8,379 nt of DNA from MAG-120531 sp002378585 (lineage in GTDB: Bacteria; Bacteroidota; Bacteroidia; Flavobacteriales; Flavobacteriaceae), in contig CALADZ010000222.1 in the NCBI GenBank assembly GCA_937890575.1, forward strand, positions 1 through 8,379, read 5' to 3'. Below the pieces are notes generated by a model. The model did no database searches. It was given only the letters and a program-made list of their open reading frames with translations, and had not been told where the DNA came from. Below are positions 7,329 to 8,379 of the stretch, in pieces. Made by a program: the position numbers and the translations under genes. Within the stretch, counting starts at the first letter, position 1, and each line of letters opens with the position of its first letter.

Positions 7329-7643
7329 ATGGGACCCGAATTTCAAAAACTCCAAGGTCAGATTAAGCTGATCACCCCACGCCGTTTACTTACCACGGCG
7401 GCCCGCATCGCATTGGCTGGGGCCGTGGCACTCTTTCTCAGCCCCCAGTCTCCCTGGGTCATGACCCTATTCTACGTCTATGCCGGATTCAATGTCCTGG
7501 TCATTTTGGGCTTCTACCTCTTTGGGCGCTTTATGCAGAAAAAGCTTGGGCAAATGGCCCATCAGATGCAAGGCACGCACGGGGCGCAAGACGAAGACCT
7601 CGGGGAAGCCGAAGTCATCGAAGATGCCCAAATCGAAGAATAG
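7329..7643 (+). CDS. Small two-helix membrane protein of unknown function
   Basis: This gene encodes 104 residues from the ATG at 7329 to the TAG at 7641-7643. A TAG in frame at 7308-7310 leaves this ATG as the only ATG start. A basic N-terminal part (about residues 1-20) is followed by two predicted membrane segments, about 22-39 (AARIALAGAVALFL) and about 44-66 (MTLFYVYAGFNVLVILGFYL). Then comes a basic FGRFMQKKLGQM stretch and a strongly acidic tail (EDLGEAEVIEDAQIEE). That layout suggests an inner-membrane hairpin with a charged cytoplasmic tail. I do not recognise the family with confidence; a distant resemblance in layout to DUF4834-type small Bacteroidota proteins is possible. GC content (63% at 7381-7440) and sensible protein properties support a real gene. 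It is divergent from the protease and convergent with the transporter, so probably monocistronic. Confidence 0.75.
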   Translation: MGPEFQKLQGQIKLITPRRLLTTAARIALAGAVALFLSPQSPWVMTLFYVYAGFNVLVILGFYLFGRFMQKKLGQMAHQMQGTHGAQDEDLGEAEVIEDAQIEE

Positions 7644-7712
7644 GTTGGCCTAGAGATCAGATCTTCGGTATACGCTCACTTCCATTCCTTGCAACACGAC
7701 GTTCAAGGGAGC

Positions 7713-7741
7713 GCCTCCTGGCACGGGCCCCGCTGGGAGGC
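7713..7741. terminator. Hairpin in the convergent gap, possible bidirectional terminator
   Basis: GCCTCC (7713-7718) pairs with GGAGGC (7736-7741). Four further inner pairs, two of them wobble, are possible, leaving a loop of about nine bases. It sits between the convergent ends of the small membrane protein gene and the transporter gene. Neither strand has a U-tract after the stem, so a standard intrinsic terminator is not supported. The GGGAGG arm can also pair with CCTCCC downstream (7754-7759). Confidence 0.3.
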
Positions 7742-7777
7742 CATCAAAAAGAACCTCCCCAAAACACAGAAACTGGA

Positions 7778-8379
7778 TCATTTTTGGAGATCATCCTGAA
7801 GTTCCTCTAGGGATTTGCCCTTGGTTTCGGGCATGATCCAATGGGTAAAGCCAAGCTGCAAAATCATGCAGACCGCAAAGAAGACAAAAATCGGCCAGCC
7901 TTCCGGAAAGGCCTCTTGAACCACGGGGCCCAGAAGTGTGATCATCGCGGCAAAGACCCAATGCGTGCCGGTACCCCAAGATTGCCCTGCACCGCGGACG
8001 GAGTTTGGAAAAATTTCGGAAATGAATACCCAAATGACCGCCCCTTGGCCCATCGCATGGGAGGCAATAAACATGAGAATAAACGTTAGCGTAAACATGG
8101 GCGCTGCCCCACTGTAAAAGGCATAAGCCACCATGCATAAGGAGAAGATGTAGCCCAGAGATCCTATGTACATCAACTGTTTTCGTCCCAAGCGATCGAT
8201 GAAATAAAGGCCTACAAACGTGAACAGCAGGTTTATACCGCCCAAAGACACACTAGAAAGTAAGGATTCACTGCTCGCAAAACCCGCATTTTCAAGGATA
8301 GAAGGAGCGTAGTACAAGATGAAATTGATGCCCGAAAGTTGGTTGAACATCGCAAGTAGAAAGGCCAGCAGAAGGGGAA
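7778..8379 (-). CDS. MFS sugar porter family transporter, C-terminal half (5' end off window)
   Basis: The frame enters from the right edge and stops at a TGA (7780-7778), giving 200 residues. The frame is open back to the edge (PLLLAFLLA before the first internal Met), so the ATG at 8350 is internal, not the start. The fragment spans TM7 to TM12 of a sugar porter. It shows the TM7 motif NQLSGINFILYYAPSI, the TM8-9 loop motif DRLGRKQL, the TM10 motif GQGAVIWVFISEIFP with the following SVRGAGQS, and the C-terminal signature PETKGKSLEEL. Members are inner-membrane proteins that move hexoses or pentoses, usually with protons. A QLS motif in TM7 occurs in glucose-type GLUTs, but the substrate cannot be fixed from half a protein. 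A complete member has about 450-500 residues, so roughly 250-300 are missing. No other sugar gene is visible nearby. Confidence 0.95.
   Translation of the reverse strand, partial: PLLLAFLLAMFNQLSGINFILYYAPSILENAGFASSESLLSSVSLGGINLLFTFVGLYFIDRLGRKQLMYIGSLGYIFSLCMVAYAFYSGAAPMFTLTFILMFIASHAMGQGAVIWVFISEIFPNSVRGAGQSWGTGTHWVFAAMITLLGPVVQEAFPEGWPIFVFFAVCMILQLGFTHWIMPETKGKSLEELQDDLQK

Noticed and set aside
7791..8138. Minus-strand 115-codon ORF and plus-strand 82-codon ORF (7841-8089)
   Set aside because: Both are shadows of the sugar porter gene, whose family signatures are in the main minus frame.
8348..8350. ATG as the start of the transporter
   Set aside because: The frame remains open upstream to the window edge with hydrophobic TM7 residues (PLLLAFLLA), and the TM7 motif begins right at this Met, so the N-terminal half is off the window.

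Overview
The window looks like a piece of a Bacteroidota (Cytophaga/Flavobacterium/Saprospira-type) chromosome. The evidence is a secreted subtilisin-like protease carrying a long run of Bacteroidota-style Ig-like repeats, little sign of Shine-Dalgarno sequences, and a sugar-porter transporter next door. The exact lineage cannot be told from this sequence.

About 85% of the window (1-7166) is one uninterrupted minus-strand reading frame. It starts at an ATG at 7166 and runs off the left edge, so at least 2,388 codons are present and the C-terminus is missing. From N to C terminus it encodes: a Sec signal peptide; a propeptide; a complete S8 (subtilase) catalytic domain with D193/H249/N340/S437; a linker domain with a Ca-binding-like acidic loop; a low-GC segment resembling a parallel beta-helix; two FN3-like segments; a PKD-like domain; and fourteen Ig-like domains of about 73 residues, the last one cut by the window edge. 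The Ig array is arranged in a higher-order repeat. A five-domain block (A-B-C-D-E, 369 aa, 1107 bp) is tandemly duplicated, and the first 875 bp are identical by eye between copies. The four Ig domains upstream of it keep the same B-C-D-E register as an older, diverged copy. Large secreted Bacteroidota proteins of this layout usually end in a type IX secretion signal, which would lie beyond position 1.

To the right, a 162-bp divergent intergenic region (7167-7328) contains a candidate palindromic operator. It separates the protease from a small plus-strand gene (7329-7643) for a two-helix membrane protein of unknown function. A 134-bp convergent gap with competing short hairpins follows. The window ends in the C-terminal half (TM7-TM12) of a minus-strand MFS sugar porter (7778-8379, 5' end off the window).

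Nothing links the three genes into one pathway: they have alternating orientation and look independently transcribed. The most unusual material is inside the giant gene: the nested repeat structure and the sharp compositional mosaic. I see no RNA genes, CRISPR array, insertion sequence or tRNA.
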